A stretch of DNA of 64,000 bases from Chenopodium formosanum (lineage: Eukaryota > Streptophyta > Magnoliopsida > Caryophyllales > Amaranthaceae): positions 46,164,384-46,228,383 of the forward strand of contig CM044874.1 of assembly GCA_024500155.1 (NCBI GenBank), in the 5' to 3' direction. Shown in pieces: positions 33,926 through 45,964 of the stretch. The position numbers were made by a program, and so were the translations under genes. Every line of letters starts with the position of its first letter. The stretch's first letter is position 1. A model generated the notes under the pieces. It did not search any database, was not told where the DNA came from, and was given only the letters and a program-made list of their open reading frames with translations.

Positions 33926-34309
33926 GTTACAAAGAGTTTCTAGAAAAATTAAGCGAAAAAGGTTTACTTGCACCAACAGGGCCAACGCCACCTATTCCAC
34001 AAGAAAAAAAGATACGCCCAATGGGATGGCAATGCTTATTGTACTTATCATAGAGGTGTTGGGCATGATACTGAACATTTCTATGTCCTAAAGCACAAGG
34101 TACAAGATCTAGTAGACGATGGGAGAATTCTCACGCCTAAGCCTAACAATAATGTATCCCCATTAGGGGCATTTCACATCGATGAGGAACATATGGGAAG
34201 TGATACGTTCAATCCTTTGGACTATATCACACCTATAGGGAAACCTCTAGCCACAACACTTGTAGAGGCAATTAACGAAGTGTGTGGATTATGGGATGAC
34301 AACTTTTAA
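33926..34309 (+). pseudogene. gag: gag C-terminal fragment, Ogre-type
   Basis: The residues FLEKLSEKGLLAPTGPTPP are readable first. A frameshift near 34,000 leads to an Ogre-type knuckle region (YCTYHRGVGHDTEHFYVLKHKVQDLVDDG), in which the last zinc-ligand Cys is replaced by Phe. It is cut on the left by the Tekay-like LTR. Confidence 0.75.
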
Positions 34310-34559
34310 GACTTATATGTCTCTAAGTACGCCGTCGTCCCACCTCCACCTTGTCTATAAAATGAGACAAGTTGAGCACTTAATTAGGATCATTTCTTGG
34401 GGAAATCACAAGATTTATAAAATATCTCCTTGGATAAACAATGACATCAAGCACAACTCATGGAACGTCTTGAAATGGAGGCACACTCAAAGCCTCTACA
34501 AAAAAGTTTGTTCACGAGTCCTACAACTAACCCAAATGAGATAGATCATCTAACTCGTT

Positions 34560-36184
34560 CTGACCGAGTTTAAAAGCACCACCAAATGGATCTTTGACCA
34601 CTCAAAATCAAACTCAAGGTCAAGCTCAAAATTCAATATCATCTCCACTTGAGGTAGAAGATTTATTGGTCAACAAACTTTGCCAATCCAAGGCGAATGT
34701 TAGCATTTGGGAACTCCTAAGTAATTCTAAAGAACATGGGAATTCTCTTATGAACGTTGTAACAGCTTTGTATGTAAGTACAAACACAACTCCCCGGGAT
34801 CTTGTTAGCTTGCTTACTAGCGAGAAATCTGACAAATCAATCATTTTTACTAGTGATGATTAGTCTTCAAAAGACACTACCCACAACAATGCATTATATA
34901 TAATTAATTGTGGGGTGCAAGGGATATAACATCCCTCTTACTTTGGTGGACAATGGGTTAGTTGTAAATGTGTGCCCATTACGAACTGCAAAATATCTAC
35001 GCCTTAATCTTGAAAAAGACTTACAATCAACAACACAAAGCATTAGGGCCTATGATAACCCAAGGAGATCGGTGTGTGGAACTGTTAAGCTACCAATTAC
35101 CACATGCCCAATTCAAAAGATGGCTGAATTTCATGTCATGGATATTAAACCTACATTCAATCGTCTTCTTGGACGTCCTTAGATACATGAGCTTGGTGCA
35201 ATACCATCCTCACTTCATCAAATGGTTAGGTTGAACTGTTAAGGTCTTCCTATGACCATGCATGCTTCTCCTCTCAAAATAGCAATAAACGATCAATCAC
35301 TTCTAGAAATAAACCATGATAATGATGAAGAGGACATGTGTGGATTCGCCGCAGAGGCAATCTACACATTAGAAATGAAGGGGAGTCTTGAAGAACCATT
35401 CAAGCTTTATCCATACTCCACCCTAATAGTAAACAACATCTTATTCAAGAGTAGTTACTTTCCAGGGATGCCCTTGGGAATAGGATGGAAGAAATCTCTC
35501 TTACTTCCTATCCTATCGAAAAGCTTCTCTTTTGGATTGGGATACAAACCAACCAAAGAAGAACTAGGATATCACGATGCTAAAATCAAAGCACGTAGAG
35601 ACAACAATAAGAAAGGGATAATCACTTTACTCCCATCCTACAATTAAACCCTTAATGGACAATTCATTAGGGAGGGAGAGGATTACCCATGCTATGACTT
35701 TCCAGAACCACTATTTCTAGAAGGTATTAAGAAGCCTTGATACGAAATATTCCACGATTGCTACTTCTTGAATGACAATTTCGAAATCGTTCAATCAAAA
35801 CACCCATTTCTAGGGTGCTATGATAGGCAAGCATTCAACTTGTTATTTGGACTAGAGGAAACCATTTTGCTGCAATGACTAATCCGAACACCATCCAAGA
35901 TGATGCATTTGACCCAATCTCGTTGATCACCCCTTCTAATGAGACCTTCGAGCATGGATGGAGGACACCTTTCAAATGGACCAGTCATAAAGGTGATACA
36001 CTGGAAATCGTCACTGGCGAAGGGAAGATGTTTGAAAAATCTGACAATGAGTCCACTTTAGATTTTTAGGAAGCTGAAAATTTAGGCCTTGTGGCCATTA
36101 GTAAGTCTTTATTTTCTAGCTCCTAGGACGAGAAGATCTCAAAAAGGATTCTTCTCTTGATGTACTTTCTTTTGACTGAATAAT
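34560..36184 (+). pseudogene. pro: Protease region of Ogre-type element, decayed
   Basis: Several frames show the order typical of Ogre Gag-Pro. First comes a VSIWELLSNSKEHG segment, then a retropepsin-like domain with VDNGLVVNVCPLRTA in place of the usual DxG motif context. It ends at FNRLLGRP near 35,180. A Gly-Met-Pro-Leu-Gly segment and linker follow to 36,180. Frameshifts and stops are scattered throughout. Confidence 0.7.
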
Positions 36185-36948
36185 ATGAGCTCTATTTCCG
36201 AGTATATGCCTTCTCTTGAATCTTTTGAATGCTATAACAATCAATCTAATGAAGATGATAATATTAACAAATTGGTTGAATTAATGAATGAACAAGAACA
36301 AAAGAACCCTATAATTAAAGAAACTGAAACAATCAATATAGGAACTGATGAGAACAAAAGGGAAGTCAAAATTAGCTTAACTTTAAATTCGAAAGAGCAA
36401 TGGATCCTCATATCGACGCTAAAAGAATTCAAAGACGTGTTCGCTTGGTCATACAAGGACATGCCTTGAATAGATAGGGAAATTGCGGAACATACCATTC
36501 CCTTGAACCCTACTTCTAAACCAGTAAAACAAAAACTTCGACGAATGCAACTTGATGTTGCTATGAAAATAAAACAAGACGTACAAAAGCAATTAGACGC
36601 AGGTTTCATTCGCGTATGCAATTACCCAGAATGGGTAGTGAACACCGTCCCAGTCCCTAAAAAGGACGAGTTAGCATGTGAGTCGACATTAGGGACCTTT
36701 ACAACACTAGTCCCAAAGACAATTTTCATCTACCTCATATTGACCTATTGGTAAATAACACAGTTGAACATGCGATGTTATCCTTTATGGATGGATACGC
36801 AGGTTACTACCAAATTCTAGTGGCAAAAGAAGACGAAGAAAAGACATGCTTTATCACCCCTTAGGGTACATATTGCTATAAAGTCATGCCATTTGGTCTA
36901 AAAATTGCAGGAGCTACGTACGAAAGAACGGCTACGACTCTCTTACAT
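36185..36948 (+). pseudogene. pol: Reverse transcriptase N-terminal half, Ogre-type
   Basis: EFKDVFAWSYKDMP, PVKQKLRRM, YPEWVVNTVPVPKKD, SFMDGYAGYYQI and KVMPFGLKIAGATYERT are readable across frames. In-frame stops are seen near 36,468 and 36,863. The sequence stops before the YVDD box, where the CACTA element was inserted. The rest of this RT is not in the window. Confidence 0.8.
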
Positions 36949-37769
36949 CACTACAAAAAAAAAGCGTGTTTTTTGGACGCTTTTTAGGTCTTTTTTCGAC
37001 GCTGCTAAAAAGCGTCGAGAATTTTGAGGGACACAGAAAAGCGTCGAGAATTTCGACTTTTTTGTGTCTAAACTAATATATAAGTGTCAGAAACTACTAA
37101 TTTCGCGCATTTTCCCAACTTTGTATAGTTTTTTAGCGACGCTTTTACATGTCCACATACTCAAATTTAGCGACGCTTTTTGTTATCTTGCGTTTCTTCG
37201 AGTCAGCTTATGGTATGGCGGGAAACTTTTAAAATGTGAAAATATGCAAAAAATGTAGACATTAAAAAACGTCTAGAAATTTTTTTTAAGCTTTTTTTTT
37301 TATTATTTTTTTTCCTTTTATTAAATTATTACCATCATACATACATTATAGTTATTTAAATTTATCATAAATTAAATTAATTACATTAAAATTAGAGTAA
37401 ACAAATATTCTCTATAACTAGATTAGATTAAAAAAAAAAAAAAAAACAATGCTTAATCAACAATAATAAGAGTACATAGTTAATTAAATTACTAAATTTA
37501 TAAACGAAAACATCAACACAATTAATTATATATAAAAAAAAAGTCGCATATTATAGTAGCTTGTCCCTAAATAAATACACCACTAATATAATTAAGACCA
37601 AAAACCAAAATAGATAGATGATGGCGTTATAGACAATGTAGTCGCTTGTTTTGATGCTCAAGTGTTTCGGCCTATTCTCTTGTTGCACCTACATTGCCTT
37701 TTCCAATCTTCAAAAAAAAATTACAAAGTATAAATTACTACATTACACAATATAAGCTTATTCACACAC

Positions 37770-38710
37770 ACATACACATACAAGCTTATAATGCCATCTT
37801 CCATTACTAGCAACCACCACATACGAAGATAAATCAGCAATTGAATGAGGAGCACAACCAAATACTAGGGTACCACCAACGGGCTGTCCATGATTATCCA
37901 CTATAATGCCCACATTATCAACTAGTAGAAGCACCTTCTTATCTTTTGACAACAATTTGAGACAAGGAATAGCGATCGTGTTAGGCAGAACAACATGAAT
38001 TGTAAATACGAGAATTACCATATGGGGTTTTGTATCTAGTTGATCTGCAATCAAATACCAGAATTGCCAAATACAATTGTACCACCAACTCAGCAAATGA
38101 TTTGCATGGATCTGCAATTGTTACAGCCATATCAAATCAACATGCCCTGTAATACAGGACATTAAACTATAAGCATTATCAGTCCCCAAAATCAATGAAT
38201 CATCAAGTCAAGCCATACTCTTCACACCATCAATACACGACATTTCCTTCAAAACCACGAACAACCCACGTTTCCCATCGACCTCTCGATCATGCTTACA
38301 ACTACCTGAATTCAGCTCAATGAACACCAGTTTCTTCCCCATTTCCACCACAAAAAGGTAGGCACCATCATTATCCACTCCCCTAGAACTGAATCCCTTA
38401 ACCCTCGCCCCATTCGATCTAACCCTGTAACCTAACTTTTTCATAAGCCTCCCACCTACACTACTACCACTACTACTAACTCCTTGTTCATTAATCCAAT
38501 AAGAATTTCAAGATTTAATACTACAAATCCTTCTAGCAACAATATTAACTCCCTTTAGAATCCCTAACTTTTTCACAGGTTGTAACAATTGCAAATCAAC
38601 TAGATACAAAAACCCATCAGATAGAACCAAAATTCTACCAATTTGATTAACAACATGAATTGAATTAATACCAAAATGACTGATACTAACATATCAGATA
38701 TAATTTGTGT
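37770..38710 (-). pseudogene. Captured VPS3-like (CNH-domain) gene fragment
   Basis: On the minus strand, open stretches match the N-terminal CNH/citron-like beta-propeller part of plant VPS3 (TGFBRAP1-like, a CORVET tether subunit in vacuolar traffic). Segments include IGRILVLSDGFLYLVD, LQPVKKLGILKGVNIVARR, MGKKLVFIELNSGS, FVVLKEMSCIDGVKSMA and KVLLLVDNVGIIVDNHGQPV. Between SCITG and CLKLLSKDK lies a stretch that looks like a retained intron, so genomic DNA rather than cDNA was captured. A TGA follows IKS near 38,510, and another replaces Trp before LDDS near 38,208. It is a fragment, about 300 codons of a protein that is normally near 1000. Confidence 0.75.
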
Positions 38711-38894
38711 GCATTCAGATGCATTTGAAGCACAATAATCCTATAATATTATTAACAACTTAAAATAGCCATTTCATTCACCAATTGTAAATAAACTTTA
38801 AGCATATAAGAACTCAAGAGTGAACTTGATTGAATGAAAGACCAAACACATATTGAAATCAGATAGTCTACTAAGCAACAACTTAAGTATAAAT

Positions 38895-39125
38895 GTATCA
38901 AATCTGATTTTCAGATCTGAAATTTAGTTTTGAACTTCAGATCTGAAATTCAGCTCTGACTTCAGTTCTGAAATTCAGCTCAGAATTCAGAACTGAAATT
39001 CAGCTCTGATTTCAGAACTGAAATTCAGCTCTGAATTCAGAACTGAAATTCAGATATGAATTTAGTTCTTAAATTCAGCTCTAATTCAGTTCTAAAATTC
39101 AGAGCTGGATTCAGTTCTAGATTTT
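38895..39125. repeat. ~26 bp minisatellite with internal inverted symmetry
   Basis: About eight imperfect units built on TTCAGAACTGAAATTCAGCTCTGA inside the CACTA element. TTCAG and CTGAA half-sites alternate, so each unit can form a small hairpin. Confidence 0.75.
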
Positions 39126-41112
39126 ATCTTAGTATTCAATTTAAGGGTAACGTAGATAATGAGCCAAGGCAAGCATGGGTTCCTCTGCTTACCTCAGTCC
39201 AAAGCTCAGAAACTAAAGGCACTGCACTCGTCTTAAGCTATGGCAACAAGATGGAGCCAATATTAATTTAATTATAAACCCCCTAAATAATTCATAAGCA
39301 ATAAGCCTTTTGGTCCAAGATAATATATAACCACCAATATGAGCCATGTAATTATAAGACTTTTGGTCCACAATAATGTTTTCAACCATAGAGCAAAGCA
39401 AGCAAATGTCTATAAAATTACACTGCTCAAACCAGCTTCTAATGAATGAGTAGAACCATCAATATGAGCCATGCAATTATAAGATTTTTGGTCTATAATA
39501 ACATTTACAACCAAAGAGAAAAACAAGCAAATGTCTATATATAAAAGGACACAGCTCAAACCAGCTTCTAATGAATGTGGAGGAAATTATAATGCGGAAA
39601 ACAAAAATTACCAATGAATAAAGATATCATGTCTCTTAAGCAAGTTTGAAAATTATCATGGTTCATAAAGATATCATGTCTCATTATGACTTTAGCAAAG
39701 CCACAAAGATTTCAGAAAACCAAGTCAATCTAGTTCTAGGTCAGTCTATTTTTCATCAGACTAATAAAGCAATTACTCAATTCAATACATACCATGCAAA
39801 GATATAATTCATCAAATATAAATAGGGACTCTATCATCTAAACACAACAAATGTTATAAAGAGAAATGCGACTTTGTTACCTGGTGGTTTGCCATTTCTA
39901 AGAATTGAAGTGTTTTCTTTAGAAGAATTGGGGATCTATTCCCTTGACGAACTGCTCCTACAATCTCAAAAAATTGTCCAACAAGTGCTTTAAGAAGAAA
40001 ATTATTGTGTCCGGCTAGTAATCACCTCTCATAGTATTCTACATAAAATGTGACATAGAGTTGCTACATTATTAAAATATTAACTAGCTAAAACAAAAGT
40101 CCAATAAACGAAAGTTTAATAATGCAAGCTAAGCTAAGATACAGAGGTTATACAATGTAACTTTTAGGGGAAAAAAATGTATAAACAATATCTTCCATCT
40201 ATCCTTTATCAATATTGTTACTCAAAATTTTAACAAAAATAGAAAACTCAAATTTCAAGGAAAATAAAGAGTAATGCAGAGCTATATACCTTTAATTCTA
40301 TAACGACACCTAAGGTGCAGCCCCTTAGTATCATCACCTATGAGAGAAAATGTACATTAATATAGCACAACGAAAAATCTAAAACATTACATCAACTATC
40401 ATAACAAAGTAACTGCATACTACTCAAAAGTTGCCTCAATGTAGCCCACACATAAATCACACAGCATTAATTTAAGAATTGAGATAATAAAAGAAGAAAA
40501 AGGGAGAGAAAGAGACATAGAGCTAGATAAGAACAAAGCTAATGCGTCTCTTTGCAAATATATTTAATATTTCTTAATCCACTTACTGGTCATAGAGAAG
40601 ACCGTCTTACATTAATCAAGAAAGAACATTTGAATCCCTTATCTTATACTCTGTAATGTAATAGAAGGCTCAGACTATATGTTGTAATTTTGGGTTGGCT
40701 TGTAAGAAACAGTAAGCTCAAGTTTTTCAACATAAAAGACTTCCACATTAATAGGTTCAGTAAACTAGCCTAAACTTATGATATTCTTCTTCCTTGAGTT
40801 CTTGCTCATCACATCTGCATAGCATTCAAGCAAGACAATACTTTGAACATAATCCGCTAACTCGGCTTAAATAACTTCTAAGCAATATAATCCATTTGTT
40901 TCAAAGTCATCCCCTAACCTCTCAGGATTCAAAAACATACTAAAAACCCTTTATTATTGTCAATTTGGTTTCAAATTATTATCGGAAAAAATTAATGCAA
41001 ATTCATATAAATTGGTAGACTTTTAGAATTTAGAAAGAGAAAAAATTTTAAATTATATTTTTACCTTAAAACTTTTAAAAAAAAAAAAAGAACTTCAAAA
41101 TATTTTAACACA

Positions 41113-41156
<44 letters not shown>

Positions 41157-41757
41157 GTTCTTAATTAATAGCAGGTGAGTAGCCAACTCAAAATGATGCT
41201 TAAACATAGAATAAAAGAAGGCTTATTTTTCCAGAATTTTATCTGAACAGTAGCACAAAATCGAACTCAATAATATGAATAAACAAACCCTAAAATATCA
41301 ATTGCTAATGAATCAAACCCATTTCAGACCAAATTTCGTGAAATTATTATAAAATAAACTCTATAAACAAGCTATAGGACTCGAATCAAAGAAAAACTGA
41401 AGCCCAAAAGGAAAGGATGTACCTTAATTTTTTCGGCAAAGAGAGCACGAAATTAAACACCATTGAAGGCCGGCGGGAATAGAAAATTAGGCAAGAAAAA
41501 TTATTGATGAGTAGTGCAAAGGGAACGAATTGAAGATCTGACATTGAAATCCATGATTTTCTGAATCACTTTGTAGAATTTTGTAAGACAAAGGAGAGAT
41601 GAATAGTTAGGGTTAAGAAGTGAGAGCTCAAAGAAGTGAAAAAGGATTTTCAAGTTTAGTATTGTGGGCAGTTTTGTTATTTCCGAAATTTTGAAACCGT
41701 ACGTGGGTAGAGCCAATTAAAGTCACGAGCCCTGCACGTGTTGTTCTCGACGCTTAT
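39126..41757. other. CACTA interior without recognisable genes
   Basis: AT-rich DNA with a direct repeat (ATGAGCCATGTAATTATAAG-like phrases near 39,335 and 39,460) and a poly-A run of over 30 bases at about 41,118-41,154. No domain was recognised. Further captured introns or exons are possible but cannot be shown by eye. Confidence 0.4.
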
Positions 41758-42420
41758 TGAAAGGAATGGTGTCCTTCAAACAAGTGTATTATTTTGATAG
41801 CGTGTTTAGAATTATTAGAAAGCTAATATATTTAGTAAGGTCAAGTGATCAGAATGCCTGGGTGGAGGCCGCTTCTGATCAGTAATATTAATGTATAATT
41901 AATATTACATCTTAATCTTGACTAAACCCTTCGGGTCACACCCTAGCAAATATATGAACCGACTCGACGAATTAATTCGAAAGAAATTAATTCGTCGCCC
42001 GAGTGTTAAATATTCAGACGTCTGATATTCGAGCTTGGAGCGTCGAAACCGAGCGTCAGAGAATCTCAAATGTCGAGCCAAAATTTAGAATTTGGGGAGA
42101 CGGGAAAATGCTTCAAGTAACAAATTAAATCCTAGCCACGCAAAAGGCTAGAAAAGCGCGCCCAATAGGTACGTGCCACATGGCAGCACACATGAGAAAG
42201 ATGCCTACGTGGCACGCTGCCACGTAGGCAGCATGCCACGTGGGCAGCGCGCCACTGTGGAGACACATGTGGAAAGGGCCGTGGACCCGGGGCAATGGGT
42301 CATGGACACATGCCAAAATAAAATAGCCCAACCAAACCCAACTTGGGGCTCAAGGTTGGGTGACACATGATTAAGTCACATTGCATGTGAATTGCCTTGG
42401 GGACTAAGTAGGAAAGTGGT
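41758..42420 (+). repeat. Copia-type LTR fragment
   Basis: The first ~310 bp match the start of the LTR at 60,866 (TGAAAGGAATGGTGTCC, CTGGGTGGAGGCCGCTTC, CCCTTCGGGTCACACCC, GACGAATTAATTCG). After about 42,070 the two differ, and here a GC-rich stretch with CCACGTAGGCA/TGCCACGT repeats occurs. It is truncated by the Ogre-type LTR at 42,421. Confidence 0.65.
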
Positions 42421-44341
42421 TGTAGGGAATATTTCAAGCATTACCCCTAACTTGAAACCCACTATGATCATACACTAAAGTACGGTGGCGTTCAAAGGGA
42501 AAGAAGATAGAGCAAAAGAGTCGCCAACAAGTTTTAGGAACACTTAAACCGTTCACGAGGTGAAGATAACACCCCTTAACGATCCAGGAGATCGTCAACT
42601 CCAATAGGTCTTGAACCATGACTGGTAGTTCGGGGATAAAGGTACAAATCCAACCGAAAAGAGATTGATCCTACCCTAATAATAGGCCTCTACTTTATTC
42701 TGATCGTATTCATGTGCACTTTTTGACTAACATACAATCAATAGGATTATCCTAAACCTGTTTATCTATAATGGTTGAATATTAATGCACAAACAAATCT
42801 ATTATTGGCGATCACTTGAATTATAATCAAATTAACCCTAAACAAGATTATTAAATATCTTATTAAGCGTGATTACAAGTACAAATTCCCTTTATCCATG
42901 CAAAAAAGGTGTGATCAAGCAATAATAATAAATATCAAGCTACATAATAATAATCACAATAATTATACTCAAAATAATCATAATATTCATGTTAAAGCAT
43001 AATAATAGCAAGATCCTAGGCATGATACTAATAAGATTAATAACAAACCCTAGCATGTCACTAAACAATAAAAATCAAAACTTTAACCCTAACATTATTC
43101 TAACAATCATAAATATTAGGAAGAATATAAAAGGCATCATACTTTTAATCATACTTGGTGTTAAAGTTACCCTAGGTAAATACTAGGAATTTATTGTTGT
43201 CACCCTAAATATCAAATTAAGGAAAACATCCTAACATGATACTAGGAATCAAAATAACAATCTAAGCATGATTTCTATATCATAATATCAATTAAACCAT
43301 TAAAGTACTTACTTGGATGCCTCGTACCTCTTTCTAATAACAAAATACACGAGTTAGTAACTTCAAGGACTTTAATAAAACAAACAATTAAATTAAATAA
43401 TTGAAATAGAGATTTGTGACCAAACCCTCATAAATTAAAACCTTTCGCGTCTAGGGTGAAGGCAACTTCGAACAATGCTAGGTGTATCTAAGTCTTGCGA
43501 ATGCGGTATTGTGTTTGTAAAAGGATAGTTTAGAAAAGAGAGAGAGAAAGTAATCAAGAATTTCTTGATAAGAGTTGGTGAGAATTGGTGAATGAAAACG
43601 GAGTTTTTAGGAGGCTATTTATAAAGAAAATAAGCCAAAAAGATAAAAAATCGAAACAGAGTTCTGACGCGCAAAACGAGGTTAGCGCCAGACGCTGACA
43701 TTAGCGCCAGGCGCTAACGCTAGCGCTAGGCGCCAAGCTTAGCGTCAGGCGCCAAAACTGGCGTTTGGCGCTAACTTAATTATCGACGCATTTTCTAAAA
43801 TCAGATAGAAATTGCCGTACAGGAGGATAAAATCGTATTTTCCTCAAAAACATTCTTTTTTTCTGATTAAAACTCTAAAAAAGTCAACAAAAGTCAATTT
43901 ATCAATGCTAATTGAATTAGGAATAAAAAGAACATTCTAGAAGATTATAGAAGACTAAAACCATTCCTAATTGCATTAGGAATGATAAATCCATATTAGG
44001 CCCTCCTCTAGATCATTGGGCCGCATAAAAGGCTCAAATTGGGCCCAGTTTAGTAATTTGGCCATAACTTCCTCAATATTCATCGGAATTGGGCTTAAAA
44101 TATATCGTTGAAAAGCTCTTTTCAAGCCCTATCCAACTACACTACTATCGAAACCATACCATGGACCAACCAAACTAGTATGGCTGTTTTTTTAAAATAG
44201 GTTTTCAAAAATAGAGAGAAGAGAAATGAAATTATCCGCAACACTAGACTTTCCACACTTTCACTTCATTTGATTACAATTCGACGTGAAAGGAACTCAT
44301 CACTAGGTTTGGTTTTGGGGGGACACAAATGGGTGTTTACA
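42421..44341 (-). repeat. Ogre-type 3' LTR of left unit (1921 bp)
   Basis: TGTAGGGAAT to GGTGTTTACA. The TATA complement CTATTTATAA is at 43,615-43,624, with the GCGCC cluster just upstream in element orientation. It matches 51,385-53,343 closely over the whole length. Confidence 0.88.
43682..43773. promoter_or_regulatory. GCGCC palindrome cluster B (LTR promoter)
   Basis: About six sites including AGCGCCAGGCGCT and AGCGCCAGACGCT, ending about 60 bp upstream of the LTR TATA box on the minus strand. Confidence 0.72.
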
Positions 44342-45247
44342 GAAGCCCCCACTTTGACTGAGTTTGGAGAAACGCAAGTTTCGAAAACAAAAGTCAAAGT
44401 ATTGATAGGGACGGAGAATGATTCAGAACGTTCTACGATCTTAAATCACTCTTGTATCGCCGATACCTACAAACTAGCATTATTTAAATAGATAAAAGAG
44501 TTAAGAAACGCGCATCTTGCACCGTCGAGCACACGTCTCTGATGTATCCGATTTGCTGCTGTATTGATGTATTTTTTACGGCCTGTTGCAAGCTAGAGAA
44601 TGCCATCCTGCTTGAAGACTGCTACGCTTGTAACTGCCTCCAATTTCCACCTTGATAATCTTCCGCAAGCCAGGGAACACTTTCCAAGATTGCTTCGCTT
44701 GAAACGATCCTCTTCCGCCTTGTGACCATCTTCCACATCTCAGGGAACACGATCGAAGACAACTTCGCTCGAAATTACCTTCAGTTGTTTGTGACAACTC
44801 TCCGCAAGCTAGGGAATGCTGCCGAAGATATCCTCGCTTGAAGCTACCTTCATTGTTACGATAATATTTCCAAAGAAAATTACTGAAGACCTCCGCTTGT
44901 CGATCTTTTAAAAGCTAGCTTGAACTTTGATTCCGCTATGCCTTTACGTCGGCGCTTTTTGCTGCTTGTGAACCTGTATGTCGGTGCCTATTGCTGAATG
45001 AACTAGTATGTCGGTGCCTTTTGCAATGAGCCAATGCTTAGGCACTTTAAGCTAAGTGAGACGGTCTTTCATCAGGTCGATCACTTTATGTAATCAAGCC
45101 GATTACTACAAATTGTGTCAAATTTCTTAGAGAGGCTAACTGGCGTACCAAGAACCCAAAACATATTTCATAAGGTTGGAACAACCGTACTGAGTGGATG
45201 AACGTTCTGGCGTCGCTGAAATAACATCACCGCCGCTTATCTGGCTG
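44342..45247. repeat. Sub-PPT region with ~70 bp repeats
   Basis: Four diverged units starting about 44,588, 44,665, 44,735 and 44,804 share GCAAGCYAGGGAAYRC followed by a CTTCGCTTGAA-like phrase. Three copies of TATGTCGGTGCCTTTTGC-like sequence follow at 44,940-45,025. No gene was seen. Confidence 0.6.
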
Positions 45248-45345
45248 TAGCGCCAGACGCTGGAACTAGCGCCAAGTGCTAAGTCTTATCGACTGACGCT
45301 AAGGTCTGACGCTTGGCGCTAGAGTCGGGATTTCCTTAAATACCC
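45248..45345 (+). promoter_or_regulatory. GCGCC cluster C and TATA box of PMD gene
   Basis: Five or so sites (TAGCGCCAGACGCTG at the start, GACGCTTGGCGCTAG at the end) lie at 45,248-45,322. A TATA-like CCTTAAATACCC follows at 45,334-45,345 on the strand of the PMD gene. Confidence 0.6.
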
Positions 45346-45964
45346 TTCTCTTCCTCATTTCTACTGCTGTTGTTCGCGTTCCTTGCTCGAGAATTCTCAG
45401 AACTTCAATTCACTCGTTCTTGCTCGTTTCTTAACCAAATTCGCTCAAATTTGTTGCAAATCAAAGCTTATTCCATCCATTTTCCCGATCTATGTAAGTT
45501 TCCTCCAAACTCACACCAGTTTTAATGAATTATGAATGCATTTATTCTCGAATTTCTTGAAAATTCGAATTTAGAATTGCTTAATTCTCTTTGTTTATCA
45601 AATTTTATGCCATGAAATTGCTTGATTATGCTTATATATTGTCTTGGGAGTAATTTGAGACTCATTTGACTCAATTTGGTGAAGAAATGAACAAATCACC
45701 ATTGTTGAACCTCTTAAGATCAGGAAGACAATGTGGCTTGTTCTTGATGTTTTTGCTAGCAATTCTTGTCCAATTTGTCACAATAATTACTATAGTATTG
45801 CAAGAAATTGTTTGATTGCTTGAAAAATGTCGTGTATGCTCCATTTGAATTTGTGCTCTGTTTTAGTACTACGTACTCTGTTTTTCACGTACATAGTATC
45901 ATGCGGCTAGGCAAACCTTAGATACCATAGAACCTTAATTTATGATGATTCTGCACAATGTAGC

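Larger units (their letters stand above)
36949..41757. mobile_element. CACTA (En/Spm-type) transposon, right end lost
   Basis: The left terminus CACTACAAAAAAAAAGCG at 36,949 sits in the RT frame with CAT before it (possible 3-bp target duplication). Subterminal repeats built on AGCGACGCTTTT and GCGTCGAGAA fill 36,965-37,170, as is usual for CACTA elements. A related TTCTCGACGCTT remains at 41,743-41,755, right before a Copia LTR that removed or displaced the right terminus. No transposase was recognised. Instead the interior carries a captured VPS3-like gene fragment, so this looks like a non-autonomous gene-carrying CACTA. Confidence 0.75.

Noticed and set aside
41501..41716. 71-codon minus-strand open frame near the CACTA right side
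   Set aside because: No recognisable domain; AT-rich sequence with no supporting splice or promoter signals.
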